DNA of 11,179 nt from Synergistaceae bacterium (GTDB taxonomy: Bacteria; Synergistota; Synergistia; Synergistales; Aminobacteriaceae): assembly GCA_031273365.1 (NCBI GenBank), contig JAISSA010000245.1:1-11179 (forward strand). The letters are read 5' to 3'. The notes beneath the pieces are model-generated. The model was not told the DNA's origin. It searched no databases and saw nothing but the letters and a program-made list of their open reading frames with translations. A program made the translations under genes and the position numbers. Each line of letters begins with the position of its first letter. The first letter of the stretch is position 1. This document shows positions 1 to 7,470 of the stretch, one piece after another.

Positions 1-1
1 G

Positions 2-763
2 CGGCCCGTCGCCGTCCCGGCCGCCGACGTCTCCCTGATTTCCGAAACTGAGATGATGAATATGAACTCCTTTTTGAGCATCAATCCGTTCCGCATCTCC
101 CCGATGCCCTTTCAGAACGATGAAGACGCCTACACCCCCGAGGGCGAGGGAGAGGTTCCCATAACGGGGGATCTGGCGACCGCCGTTCTGAAATGGCCCA
201 TGACGGACGTCGGCGTCTGGATCGAATCGCAGGGAAAACTCCACCTGGTTCTGATCGACGAGAGTTTCGACGTTTACACTCTGGAAAAGGTGAGCTATCG
301 GCAGGCATTTTTCAGCAGGGGCGACGAACGTGTGGTCAAGGACCTGCTCTTCGCGGCGCCTGTTCCGGGGAAGACAGTCGCCTCCCTGCCCGCGGACAGG
401 TCTTCCGCCCCGGCCGCCATGGGGGGTCAGGTCTCCGCCGCCGAAGCGGGCGGGAAGGAGGGCACGATTTCCAGCGAGCTCGTGTTGCGGCTGATGGAGA
501 ACCCCTTCGATGAACTGAAGAACGTTCGGCTGCGTCCGAAGGACGGAGAGCAGGGCCTGCAGATACAGTGGATCAATAAAGACAGCATTCTGAGCCAGCT
601 CGGAGTGCGGAAGGGAGACCTCATTCGCTCGATCAACGGCATTCCCTTCAGAAACATGGCGGACATCACCAACTCCATGAACTCGCTGATGAGCAGCGAG
701 CGTTTCGACGTCGAGGTCGTGCGCGACGGCGCTCCCACGTCCCTGAAGTATGTCGTTCGCTGA
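2..763 (+). CDS. gspC: T2SS inner-membrane linker protein GspC, 5'-truncated by window
   Basis: GspC links the inner-membrane platform to the periplasmic N-domains of the secretin GspD. The frame is open back to base 2, so the gene starts before the window; the ATGs at 53, 56 and 62 are probably internal. A Pro/Ala-rich stretch at the window start looks like the linker after the expected N-terminal membrane helix. Bases about 170-355 encode a beta-rich segment (GVWIESQGKLHLVLIDE followed by SRGDERVVKDL) like the GspC homology region. A low-complexity Ala/Gly linker follows. Bases about 470-760 encode a PDZ domain with LGVRKGDLIRSINGIPF, the usual carboxylate-loop region. Its end overlaps gspI by 14 nt, which suggests translational coupling. 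The PDZ domain alone could fit other proteins, but the homology-region-plus-PDZ layout beside gspI and gspD makes GspC the best call. Confidence 0.82.
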   Translation, partial: RPVAVPAADVSLISETEMMNMNSFLSINPFRISPMPFQNDEDAYTPEGEGEVPITGDLATAVLKWPMTDVGVWIESQGKLHLVLIDESFDVYTLEKVSYRQAFFSRGDERVVKDLLFAAPVPGKTVASLPADRSSAPAAMGGQVSAAEAGGKEGTISSELVLRLMENPFDELKNVRLRPKDGEQGLQIQWINKDSILSQLGVRKGDLIRSINGIPFRNMADITNSMNSLMSSERFDVEVVRDGAPTSLKYVVR

Positions 764-1118
764 AAACATCCGGGCCCTGCGACGCCCCGGGTTTACGCTG
801 CTGGAGGTCCTTGTGGCCGTGGCGATCGTCGGGCTCGTGACCACAGGCGGGTTCAGGCTGATCTCCCTGTCCCTGCGGACCCTGAACGACGTCCGCGCGG
901 AGCGGGATCTGATCGACAGGGCTCAGAAGGTGTACCTCGAATTTCAGACGAAAGAGGATATGTCTGACAGCGGGGAAAAGGACGGTGTAAAATGGAGCGT
1001 GGCGACCGATTCCGTGCCCGTCTTCAACGATCTGGAACTGTCGTTTCGAAGACTTACCGTGGAATACGGGGACCGGGAGATGGTCCTTTATCTGCCGGAC
1101 GCCGCCGAAAAAAAATAA
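750..1118 (+). CDS. gspI: T2SS minor pseudopilin, GspI-like
   Basis: This is a minor pseudopilin of the T2SS pseudopilus tip (in known systems GspI nucleates the I-J-K complex). The 122-residue product has a class III prepilin signal: a basic leader ending RRPG14, then FTLLE with Glu19 at position +5 of the mature protein, and a hydrophobic helix to about residue 38. Cleavage and N-methylation by a prepilin peptidase would occur after Gly14. The length matches GspI (about 120 residues), and the C-terminal part, with VKWSV and then a strand-rich segment ending in MVLYLP, fits a small pseudopilin head. It starts inside the end of gspC (14-nt overlap). The assignment to I rather than H or J rests on size and the LLEVLVAVAIVGL helix. 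Its position between gspC and gspD differs from the common C-D-E-F-G-H-I-J order. Confidence 0.72.
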   Translation: MSFAENIRALRRPGFTLLEVLVAVAIVGLVTTGGFRLISLSLRTLNDVRAERDLIDRAQKVYLEFQTKEDMSDSGEKDGVKWSVATDSVPVFNDLELSFRRLTVEYGDREMVLYLPDAAEKK

Positions 1119-1262
1119 CGCGTGACTGTTTTCCTGAGAATCCCCGTCGCGTGGTCTCCGGATTTCATCAGGGGCAGGGGTTACGTCGTCCGTTGAGCGG
1201 TTTTTATTTTTTTCAATGACTCCAGCTCCATGCCTGCATGGAATTTTGAGAGGGTGAGCGAT
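1119..1262 (+). other. Intergenic spacer between gspI and gspD with T-rich tract
   Basis: This 144-nt gap is the longest inside the secretion cluster. It carries a run of mostly T at about 1200-1214 just after a very short CCG/CGG stem (1190-1200). That could be a weak terminator or attenuator before gspD, but the stem is only three confident pairs. No missing pseudopilin frame was recognised in it. Confidence 0.3.
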
Positions 1263-3257
1263 TTGAAGAAAGTATACAGGAACGGTTTTATTTTCATGCT
1301 GGCGGCATTCCTTTTCGCGTCCGGCCCCGGGCGCGCCCTGGCGGCGCCCGCCGGCGGGGCCGCGGAGCCGTCGGCGGGCGCGGAGAACGCGCAGGACGAA
1401 CGGGCTCTGATAGAAGCCGCGCAGGCCATGCGCCGCGCGGGAATCGTCCAGTTCAACTTCACGGACATCGACCTCGTGAAGTTCGTCCGCTTCATGTCGG
1501 AACTTCTGGAGAAAAACGTCGTCGTCCCGCCCAACGTGACCGGCAAGATCACCGTCATTTCTCCAAAGCCCTCCAGCATCCAGGAAGCGCAGCAGATCAT
1601 GCTGTCCGTGCTGCAGACCTACGGCTGGTCTCTGCAGGACATGGGGACGTATTTCAAGCTCGCCCAGGGCGGCGTCAGCTCCTCGCCCATCGTGGGCAGG
1701 GGCAGGGGCGGACCCGGACCCGGAGAACAGACCGTCACCCACATCATTCCTCTTGATTACATCACCGCGGATTATGTGGTCCAGGCCCTGCAGCAGGCCT
1801 TCGGTCAGACCGTTCTCGTGCTTCCCGTCGGGAACGGACGCGACATCATGCTGCAGGGCCGCGCCGTGGACGTCAACAAGAGCGTGCAGATCATCCGCGA
1901 CATGGACAACCCGAGAATCGCCAAAACCAGCAGGGCGTTTACGCTGGAGTTCGGCGATCCGACGATCATCGCCAACCAGCTCAACGCCGTAGCCCAGACG
2001 GGCGGACACCTGCGCGGGCTCACCGCCGTTCCGGACCCGAGCAGCCGAAAGCTCATCGTCGTGGCCGAGCCCGCCATCATCATCGACGCCGCGCGGATCA
2101 TCAGGGAGCTGGACGTCCTGCCCAACAAGGCCGGGGACTTTCACATCTACAAGCTTCAGAACATCGACGCCACGGCCGCGGCCGAGCAGATCGGCAAGGT
2201 GCTGGCCGCGTCGGCCATGCTTCAGCCCAACCAGGACGGAAAGTTTCCCGCGACCGTCGTTCCCGACGTGACGACCAACAGCCTGATCTTCGCCTCCAGC
2301 CAGCGACAGTACGAGGCGCTCGAAAAAGTTCTCGTCGAAATCGACGTCCAGCCCAGGCAGGTCCTGATTCGCGGCTTCCTCGCGGAGGTCAACGTCAGCA
2401 ACCTGGACAAGGCGGGAATCGACTGGTCCATTATGGGCGGTCAGATTTGGGACAACTTCATGATGGGCGGCATGGGCCAGTTGGGCGAGGGCAGCGTCCC
2501 GAGCCAGTTTATGGAGTGGTTCAACGAGCTTTCCCGCAGCGAGGAACTGGTGGACCGCAACGGCTCGACCTACTCCGTGACCAATTACCAGCCTCTGGCC
2601 CTGGTCTACACGACCATCGAGATGCTGAAGAAGTACGACGCCGTGAACATCCTGTCCGTCCCGCGCCTGATGTGCACGGACAACAAGGAAAGCTCCTTTC
2701 AGGTCGGGCAGGTCATTCCCGTGCTGAAGGGGTCGACGTCGGATCTTTCCAACCCCGGCGCGGTGCAGCAGAACATGGACTACAAGGACACGGGACTGAC
2801 CCTCACGGTGACGCCGCACATCCGCAGCGGCAACGTGGTGGCGCTCGATATCGAGCAGACGACGGAGGACGTCCTTTCCGCCTCCACCTCCGTGACGCCC
2901 GTGACGGCAAAGCGCAAGGTGAAGACCTCGGTCGTCGTCGAGGACGGCGAGACGATCATCCTCGGCGGCATCATCAAGGAGACGGAAAAATCTCTGAGGC
3001 GTCGCGTGCCCGGCTTTTCCTACATTCCGCTGCTCGGAAACCTCTTTCAGAAGGTCTCGAAGGAGAAGGAAAAAATCGACTTCATCATCTTCCTGACGCC
3101 CCAGATCATCCGGAACACCGAAGAGATGCGTCGGGCGACGGGCCAGATGGCCATGGCCTCCTCCGATTCATCGGACCGCCCCGCGGTGAGCCCCATCGAG
3201 ACGGAAGTGGACAGGCGTTTCGCCGAACTGTACCGGAAAAGCATAAAGTCGCGGTAA
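1263..3257 (+). CDS. gspD: T2SS outer-membrane secretin GspD
   Basis: GspD forms the multimeric outer-membrane channel of the T2SS. I choose the TTG at 1263: a purine-rich AGAGGGTGAG lies just upstream at workable spacing, and it gives a clean signal peptide (MKKVYRNGFIFMLAAFLFAS, then ALA at residues 25-27 as the likely cleavage site). The ATG at 1230 has no ribosome site and would add a non-signal extension. The 664-residue product has N0 at about 60-135, a Gly-rich linker at 139-157, N1 at about 158-218, N2 at 220-285, N3 at 292-370 and the secretin C-domain at about 440-625. The latter includes the family hallmark VPGFSYIPLLGNLF (residues 582-595) and a DFIIFLTPQII strand. No lipobox is seen. 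The last 40 residues, rich in charge, could be a pilotin-binding tail (inference). It is followed 17 nt later by gspE. Confidence 0.95.
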   Translation: MKKVYRNGFIFMLAAFLFASGPGRALAAPAGGAAEPSAGAENAQDERALIEAAQAMRRAGIVQFNFTDIDLVKFVRFMSELLEKNVVVPPNVTGKITVISPKPSSIQEAQQIMLSVLQTYGWSLQDMGTYFKLAQGGVSSSPIVGRGRGGPGPGEQTVTHIIPLDYITADYVVQALQQAFGQTVLVLPVGNGRDIMLQGRAVDVNKSVQIIRDMDNPRIAKTSRAFTLEFGDPTIIANQLNAVAQTGGHLRGLTAVPDPSSRKLIVVAEPAIIIDAARIIRELDVLPNKAGDFHIYKLQNIDATAAAEQIGKVLAASAMLQPNQDGKFPATVVPDVTTNSLIFASSQRQYEALEKVLVEIDVQPRQVLIRGFLAEVNVSNLDKAGIDWSIMGGQIWDNFMMGGMGQLGEGSVPSQFMEWFNELSRSEELVDRNGSTYSVTNYQPLALVYTTIEMLKKYDAVNILSVPRLMCTDNKESSFQVGQVIPVLKGSTSDLSNPGAVQQNMDYKDTGLTLTVTPHIRSGNVVALDIEQTTEDVLSASTSVTPVTAKRKVKTSVVVEDGETIILGGIIKETEKSLRRRVPGFSYIPLLGNLFQKVSKEKEKIDFIIFLTPQIIRNTEEMRRATGQMAMASSDSSDRPAVSPIETEVDRRFAELYRKSIKSR

Positions 3258-3283
3258 AGAATGAATACTAAGGAATGAACACT

Positions 3284-4825
3284 GTGGAAGAAAACGCAAT
3301 TCAGGCCCCCGCCGCGTCTCCGCCCGGCACGACGGAAGCCCTTCCCGGGCGCAGGCTTCCCGAGGCCAGAGAAGTCTCCGCTCTGCTCCCGGAGTCGATG
3401 GGGCTTGACGTTCTGCGGAACGCGAAAATCGTGCCCCTGCGCGTCGAGGATGGAGTGCTGATCGTCGGAGCGACGTCGTTCGACGCGTTTCCCAAAGCGC
3501 AGATGCTGGGCGTGGCGATGGGGCTGTCCATCGATCTGGAGCTGTATTCGGACAGGGATATTTCGGAGCTTTTGCGTATGCTTTACGATATTCGAAGCGT
3601 CGCGACCGACGAGGCGGCCAAAAACATGGAGGGCATCGAGGACATCGACGACCTGAGCCGCGAGGACGTGCTGAGCGACTCCGTCGACGTCCCCGTCATT
3701 CGTCTCGTCAACGGTCTTTTTGTCGACGCCCTGAAGCAGCGGGCAACGGACATTCACGTGGAACCCTACGAAGACGAGGTGCTCATTCGCTTTCGCGTCG
3801 ACGGGGTGCTGCAGGATCGTCTGCGCCTGCCGCGAACCCATCAGGCCCCCCTGACCAGCCGCATCAAGGTCATGGCGAAGATGGACATCGCCGAGCACAT
3901 GGCCCCGCAGGACGGCCGCATCGGCATCACGCTGGGCGACCACGCCGTCGACATTCGCGTCGGGCTCATCCCGACGCAGTACGGCGAACGGATAGCCATG
4001 CGTATGCTGGACAAGGGGCACGGGCTTCTGACTCTGGAGGACCTCGGGATGGAAAAGAACGAGCGCGAGGTCATGGAGGGCCTGATCTACCGCCCGCACG
4101 GCATGATCCTCTTTACGGGGCCCACGGGATCGGGAAAGACGACCAGCCTTTACGCCATTCTCCAGGCCCTCGCGAGGCCGGAGGTCAACATCATCACGGT
4201 CGAGGACCCCGTGGAGTACGCCCTCCCCGGCGTCGCGCAGATCCAGGTGAACGAGAAGGCGGGCGTGAGCTTCGCCTCGGCCCTGCGGTCCATTCTGCGG
4301 CAGGACCCCGACATCGTCATGATCGGCGAGATGCGCGACTTCGAGACGGCCCACATCGGCGTGCAGGCGTCTCTGACGGGGCATCTGGTCCTTTCGACGC
4401 TGCACACCAACGACTCTATCGGGGCGGTCATCCGCCTTGTGGACATGGGGATTGAACCCTATCTGGCCGCGAGCTGCATCATCGGGACCGTCGCCCAGCG
4501 CCTCGCGCGCCGTCTGTGCGCGCACTGCCGGCGGGAGACGACGGTTCCGGCGGTCATGGCGCGGCAGGGCGTCAAAAAAGCCTGGGAGCCCGCGGGCTGT
4601 CCCAAATGCCATGGGACGGGATACCATGGACGCGTGGGGCTTTACGAGCAGTTCGTGATCAACGAGGAAATTCAGGAGGCAATCGCCGCCGGGGCGCCGG
4701 CCTCGAAACTCAGAGAGATCGCGCGGGTTCAGGATTTCAGGACCCTCTGGGAGATCGGTCTCGAGGCCGTGGAAAGCGGAAAAACATCGCCCGATGAGCT
4801 GGTCCGCGTGGCCGGAGAGGAGTAG
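3284..4825 (+). CDS. gspE: T2SS assembly ATPase GspE
   Basis: GspE is the cytoplasmic hexameric ATPase that powers pseudopilus assembly through GspF and GspL. Residue numbers here count from the upstream in-frame ATG at 3275. An N-terminal T2SSE_N-like domain (about 35-110) precedes the catalytic core. Walker A is GPTGSGKTT (282-290). The Walker B/Asp-box region includes GEMRD (351-355), then LTGHLVLSTLHTND with the His-box. A tetracysteine zinc site, CAHC (415-418) and CPKC (442-445), is intact, as in GspE rather than many PilT proteins. Start choice: AAGGA at 3270-3274 touches the ATG at 3275 but lies 9 nt from the GTG at 3284, so GTG is better placed; the difference is three residues. PilB is the main alternative, but secretin and GspF/G neighbours favour GspE. 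Confidence 0.94.
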   Translation: MEENAIQAPAASPPGTTEALPGRRLPEAREVSALLPESMGLDVLRNAKIVPLRVEDGVLIVGATSFDAFPKAQMLGVAMGLSIDLELYSDRDISELLRMLYDIRSVATDEAAKNMEGIEDIDDLSREDVLSDSVDVPVIRLVNGLFVDALKQRATDIHVEPYEDEVLIRFRVDGVLQDRLRLPRTHQAPLTSRIKVMAKMDIAEHMAPQDGRIGITLGDHAVDIRVGLIPTQYGERIAMRMLDKGHGLLTLEDLGMEKNEREVMEGLIYRPHGMILFTGPTGSGKTTSLYAILQALARPEVNIITVEDPVEYALPGVAQIQVNEKAGVSFASALRSILRQDPDIVMIGEMRDFETAHIGVQASLTGHLVLSTLHTNDSIGAVIRLVDMGIEPYLAASCIIGTVAQRLARRLCAHCRRETTVPAVMARQGVKKAWEPAGCPKCHGTGYHGRVGLYEQFVINEEIQEAIAAGAPASKLREIARVQDFRTLWEIGLEAVESGKTSPDELVRVAGEE

Positions 4826-4831
4826 CGAACA

Positions 4832-5983
4832 TTGCCTCATTTCAACTATACGGGGTACGACGGCAGGGGAAAACAGACCAGGGGGTCCGTGGAGGCGTCC
4901 TCCTCGATGCAGGCCGTGGAGCGCCTGACGGAACGCGGCATCGTCGTCGTCGACGTCTCGCAGAGCGAGGAAAAGGCCGTGCGTCAGAAGGTCAGACTCA
5001 TGCCTCTGGAGACCCATATCATGTTCTGCCGCTCCCTCGCGTCCTATCTGAGGTCGGGGCTTCCCCTGGCCGACGCCCTGAAAATTCTGGGCAAACAGAG
5101 CCGGGACAGGCGGATCACCGCCGCGTTCAGCGAGGTGCTGACCGCGGTCGAGGGCGGGAAAAAATTTCACGCCGCGCTGGCCGACAGCGGCGCGTTTCGG
5201 GAAACCCTGTGGCGCGTCGTGGAGTCGGGCGAGCAAAGCGGCTCGCTGATCGTCGTTCTGGAGCAGATTGCCCGGCAGTTCCGCATGGAGGACAGCCTGA
5301 GGCGCAGAATCAAAAGCGCCATGACCTATCCCGTCGTCATGATCGTCGTCGGCGTGGGCGTCGTCGCCTTTCTCCTGAGCTACGTCGTTCCGAAGCTCGC
5401 CGCCATGTTCGAGGATGTGGGGCAGATTCTGCCCCTGCCCACCCGCATTCTGCTGGCCCTGTCGCGCTTTCTCAACACCTTCGGCCTGCCCATCCTGACC
5501 GCGATGCTCGTCTTCTGGCTGATTCAGAGACGACGCGGCAAAAAAATCACGCTGCCCTTCATGAGGGCCATCCGCGAACGCCTGACGCTGGCGCTGGTCA
5601 TGTCTCACCTGTCCACGCTCCTGAAGTCGGGCATTCCCCTGGTGCAGGCGCTGCGCATGGCCTCCTCCATGGACACCCGCTCGCAGCGCTGGCTGGACAT
5701 CGCCGATCTGGTCAAAGCGGGACACCGCTTCGACAGGGCGCTCGAAAAGCAGGGTTTCCCCGAGGAGGTCGTCTACATCGTCCGGGTGGGGGAGATGGGT
5801 GGCGACCTCGTGGAGTCCCTCTCCAACGTGGGGCAGAACAACTGGGAAATCGCCCAGACTCAGATGGAGCGGCTCGCGACGCTGATGGAACCCGCCATGG
5901 TACTGATCCTGGGTTTTGCGGTAGGGTTTATTGTCCTTGCGATACTTTTACCGATTTTCAACATGTCCGGCATGGTGAAATAG
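4832..5983 (+). CDS. gspF: T2SS inner-membrane platform protein GspF
   Basis: GspF is the polytopic inner-membrane platform protein that couples GspE to pseudopilus growth. The 383-residue product starts at TTG 4832, the only in-frame start after the stop at 4823-4825, with GGAGAGGAG inside the end of gspE as ribosome site; the genes are 6 nt apart and probably coupled. It has the duplicated T2SSF domain: repeat 1 has FCRSLASYLRSGLPLADAL and the VVESGEQSGSL turn, and repeat 2 has SHLSTLLKSGIPLVQALRMA and VRVGEMGGDL. Three membrane segments are visible at about residues 163-190, 211-232 and 352-378, the usual topology. Length (about 400 in the family) is normal. PilC of type IV pili is homologous; context favours GspF. 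Confidence 0.94.
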   Translation: MPHFNYTGYDGRGKQTRGSVEASSSMQAVERLTERGIVVVDVSQSEEKAVRQKVRLMPLETHIMFCRSLASYLRSGLPLADALKILGKQSRDRRITAAFSEVLTAVEGGKKFHAALADSGAFRETLWRVVESGEQSGSLIVVLEQIARQFRMEDSLRRRIKSAMTYPVVMIVVGVGVVAFLLSYVVPKLAAMFEDVGQILPLPTRILLALSRFLNTFGLPILTAMLVFWLIQRRRGKKITLPFMRAIRERLTLALVMSHLSTLLKSGIPLVQALRMASSMDTRSQRWLDIADLVKAGHRFDRALEKQGFPEEVVYIVRVGEMGGDLVESLSNVGQNNWEIAQTQMERLATLMEPAMVLILGFAVGFIVLAILLPIFNMSGMVK

Positions 5984-5997
5984 CGAAACAGCGAAAC
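5982..5997 (+). repeat. Tandem 8-bp repeat at the gspF stop codon
   Basis: AGCGAAAC occurs twice head to tail, beginning inside the TAG stop of gspF (5981-5983). It probably reflects slippage and has no evident function. Confidence 0.6.
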
Positions 5998-6028
5998 AGA
6001 GAGGATTACAAGGGGTTGTGGAAGAGGA

Positions 6029-6067
6029 TTGCAGAAAGGATCGGAGGTTTTGTATAATGCGTATAAT
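6029..6067 (+). promoter_or_regulatory. Candidate internal promoter before gspG
   Basis: TTGCAG (6029-6034) is separated by 18 nt from a perfect TATAAT (6053-6058), and a second TATAAT lies at 6062-6067. This sits in the 163-nt gap between gspF and the canonical gspG start, a stretch that is clearly richer in A/T than the genes around it. Transcription would begin near 6065 and give an 80-nt leader. Extra transcription of the major pseudopilin, the most abundant T2SS subunit, would make sense; that part is inference. Confidence 0.5.
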
Positions 6068-6146
6068 GCAAAAAGGCGCAGGTGAAGCGCGCAAAAATTT
6101 GTGGTCGACCCTCAGTATGGGATCGATTTTAAGTATCGCTTTAAAT

Positions 6147-6575
6147 ATGAAGAAACGCAAAAAGGGCTTTACGCTGATCGAAATCATGGTGGTTGTGGTG
6201 ATCATGGGCATCCTGGCCACGGTCGTCACCGTCGCGGTCCTGGATCGGCTGGAGGAGGCCCGGCGCACGACCGCGAGGACCCAGATCGCGGCCTTCGAGA
6301 CGGCGCTCGACATGTACCGGCTGCATAACAGCGTCTACCCGACGACGCAGCAGGGCCTCGACGCCCTGGCGAAAAAACCGACGATCGCGCCGGTTCCCAA
6401 AAGATATCCAAACGAACCCTACATGAAGAGCATCCCCGACGACCCTTGGGGGAACCCCTATATCTACCGTTCTCCCGGAGAAAAAGCGGCCTATGACATC
6501 ATATCGACGGGGCCCGACGGAGAAGAGGGCGGCGAGGGCAAAAACGCGGACATCGACAACCACGGACAGCTGTAA
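6147..6575 (+). CDS. gspG: T2SS major pseudopilin GspG
   Basis: GspG is the main subunit of the pseudopilus that pushes substrates through GspD. With the start at ATG 6147 the product is 142 residues: a short basic leader MKKRKKG, then FTLIE with Glu at mature position +5, and a hydrophobic helix. The C-terminal half has the diagnostic GspG core: YPTTQQGLDAL, DPWGNPY and then STGPDGEEGG...ADIDN, the calcium-binding loop region. The open frame continues upstream with in-frame starts at GTG 6018, ATG 6057, 6066 and 6117. ATG 6057 has a good GGAGG (6043-6047) 9 nt upstream and would give a 36-residue leader. I prefer 6147 because codons 6057-6146 have only about 40% G/C third positions, unlike the rest of the cluster, and because a promoter overlaps 6057. 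The weak point is the absence of a ribosome site before 6147. Confidence 0.93.
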   Translation: MKKRKKGFTLIEIMVVVVIMGILATVVTVAVLDRLEEARRTTARTQIAAFETALDMYRLHNSVYPTTQQGLDALAKKPTIAPVPKRYPNEPYMKSIPDDPWGNPYIYRSPGEKAAYDIISTGPDGEEGGEGKNADIDNHGQL

Positions 6576-7075
6576 TGTTTTGTGCGAAGGGCCGGGGCCG
6601 CCGGCGACGCGGGTTCACCCTGATCGAGATCGTGATCACGATGGTCGTCATCTCGCTGATGGCCGTCATGGCCATGCCGAGGGGTTTTTTCTCCTTCGAG
6701 TCGCCCATGCGCGCGCTGCAGCGGACCGTCATGGAGCTCTCCGACGTCGCGCTCGACGGCGTCAGCGTGCGTATGCGGCTCGATCTCGTCGATCGGGCGG
6801 AGACGGGGAGCATCGTCGTCGAGGCCCTCTCGAAGGTGCCCGATCGCTACGATTCGACGAGGTACACGCTGGAATGGACGCCGCTCACGATCCGCTACCC
6901 TCTGGAGGGCGATCGCTGGCTCCTCGATCCCCCGATCATCTACTTCTTCAGGGATGGGACCTGCACTCCGGCGCGTATCCTGCGCGCGGACAGGGACAGC
7001 CGCATTTCGGAGGGCGAGTCCGCGCTGCTGACCGTGACCGGCTACCTGTTCGAGGAAACTGACGGGAAAAGCTGA
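6575..7075 (+). CDS. gspH: T2SS minor pseudopilin, GspH-like
   Basis: This is a minor pseudopilin. The 166-residue product has a class III prepilin signal: a strongly basic leader RGRRRRG13, then FTLIE with Glu18 at mature +5, and a hydrophobic helix to about residue 35. The remaining soluble head is not rich in recognisable motifs; a repeated ACTPARIL / LLTVTGYLF strand pattern at its end is compatible with a GspH-type beta domain. Length fits GspH (about 150-170) better than GspJ (about 200). Its ATG overlaps the gspG stop by one base (TAATG), so translation is probably coupled. It is the last recognisable gene of the cluster. The H label rests on size, position after gspG and FTLIE; GspJ or a generic type IV prepilin cannot be excluded. 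Confidence 0.68.
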   Translation: MFCAKGRGRRRRGFTLIEIVITMVVISLMAVMAMPRGFFSFESPMRALQRTVMELSDVALDGVSVRMRLDLVDRAETGSIVVEALSKVPDRYDSTRYTLEWTPLTIRYPLEGDRWLLDPPIIYFFRDGTCTPARILRADRDSRISEGESALLTVTGYLFEETDGKS

Positions 7076-7126
7076 TGCCGCTTTTTCAGGATATCAGACC
7101 CCCGTACTCTCCGAACCCGCTGCAAA

Positions 7127-7161
7127 AAGGAGGGATGGCCATGTTCCCGGGAGTCACGTGA
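7127..7161 (+). other. Orphan ribosome-binding site with an 8-codon frame
   Basis: A near-ideal AAGGAGG (7127-7133) is followed by ATG GCC ATG; the second ATG (7141) is at 7-nt spacing. The frame reads MAMFPGVT and stops at TGA 7159-7161. It might be the stub of a lost gene after gspH, a leader peptide, or chance. Nothing supports translation beyond the site itself. Confidence 0.3.
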
Positions 7162-7210
7162 CGTGCGTCGTCGAATGCACGGGTCTGCATTGACGGATCG
7201 GCCGGGGGAG

Positions 7211-7304
7211 TGTCCACAACTTAGGCCAAAACCATGGGGCTCCGCCCCACACCCCGCAGGGGACTCAGCCCCCTGACCCCGTTTATTTTTTTAAGTTGTG
7301 GACA
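7211..7304 (+). repeat. 94-bp MITE-like element with 13-bp terminal inverted repeats
   Basis: TGTCCACAACTTA at 7211-7223 is the exact reverse complement of TAAGTTGTGGACA at 7292-7304. Between them lies a GC-rich core (7231-7283) with two hairpins: TGGGGC/GCCCCA (7235-7240 with 7244-7249, loop TCC) and CAGGGG/CCCCTG (7257-7262 with 7270-7275, 7-nt loop), then a T-rich stretch. A diverged copy of the core occurs at 8878-8929. The layout resembles a miniature inverted-repeat or REP-type palindromic element. I saw no clear target-site duplication. It may also end the secretion transcript. Confidence 0.7.
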
Positions 7305-7328
7305 TTGGATTTTTAGGCGTAAAATTTC

Positions 7329-7365
7329 GAAGCGGCGCTTTTCGTTCTTTCGTCGCTTTATTTTA
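7329..7365 (+). terminator. Weak hairpin candidate before the YedE gene
   Basis: GAAGCGGCG (7329-7337) can pair with CGTCGCTTT (7351-7359), nine pairs with GU wobbles and a 13-nt loop, followed by ATTTTAT. It could end read-through from upstream. The wobble pairs and interrupted T-tract make this a weak call. Confidence 0.25.
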
Positions 7366-7470
7366 TCCCGTATTTATTCTTCCATGTCCCCCGCCGCCCG
7401 TCGAGGTTGTTTTGTCGTTATTCAAACGTTTTGTCACAAATCTAACGCATTTTGAATGGAGGCAGTGTCA

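Larger units (their letters stand above)
7076..7470. other. 395-bp non-coding region between gspH and the YedE gene
   Basis: No convincing gene is present. From left to right it holds the orphan ribosome site (7127), a small AATGCA/TGCATT hairpin (7174-7191) without a T-run, the 94-bp inverted-repeat element (7211-7304), a GU-containing hairpin followed by an AT-rich tract (7329-7365), and AT-richer sequence up to the transporter's GGAGG (7458-7462). An open frame from 7234 runs out of the repeat and is judged spurious. I could not place a convincing -35/-10 pair for the transporter gene. Confidence 0.6.

Noticed and set aside
666..2819. 717-residue open frame on the minus strand antisense to gspC, gspI and gspD
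   Set aside because: It is a shadow of high G/C third positions in real genes. The product is rich in His, Arg, Gly, Asp and Val without domain patterns, and the opposite strand encodes clear T2SS proteins.
3047..5725. 892-residue open frame on the minus strand antisense to gspD, gspE and gspF
   Set aside because: Same cause: biased composition and no recognisable fold, while the plus strand carries intact GspE and GspF motifs.
7234..7455. Frame starting inside the GC-rich repeat
   Set aside because: It reads through the repeat hairpins and AT-rich spacer, has no ribosome site, and such repeats commonly give false small proteins.
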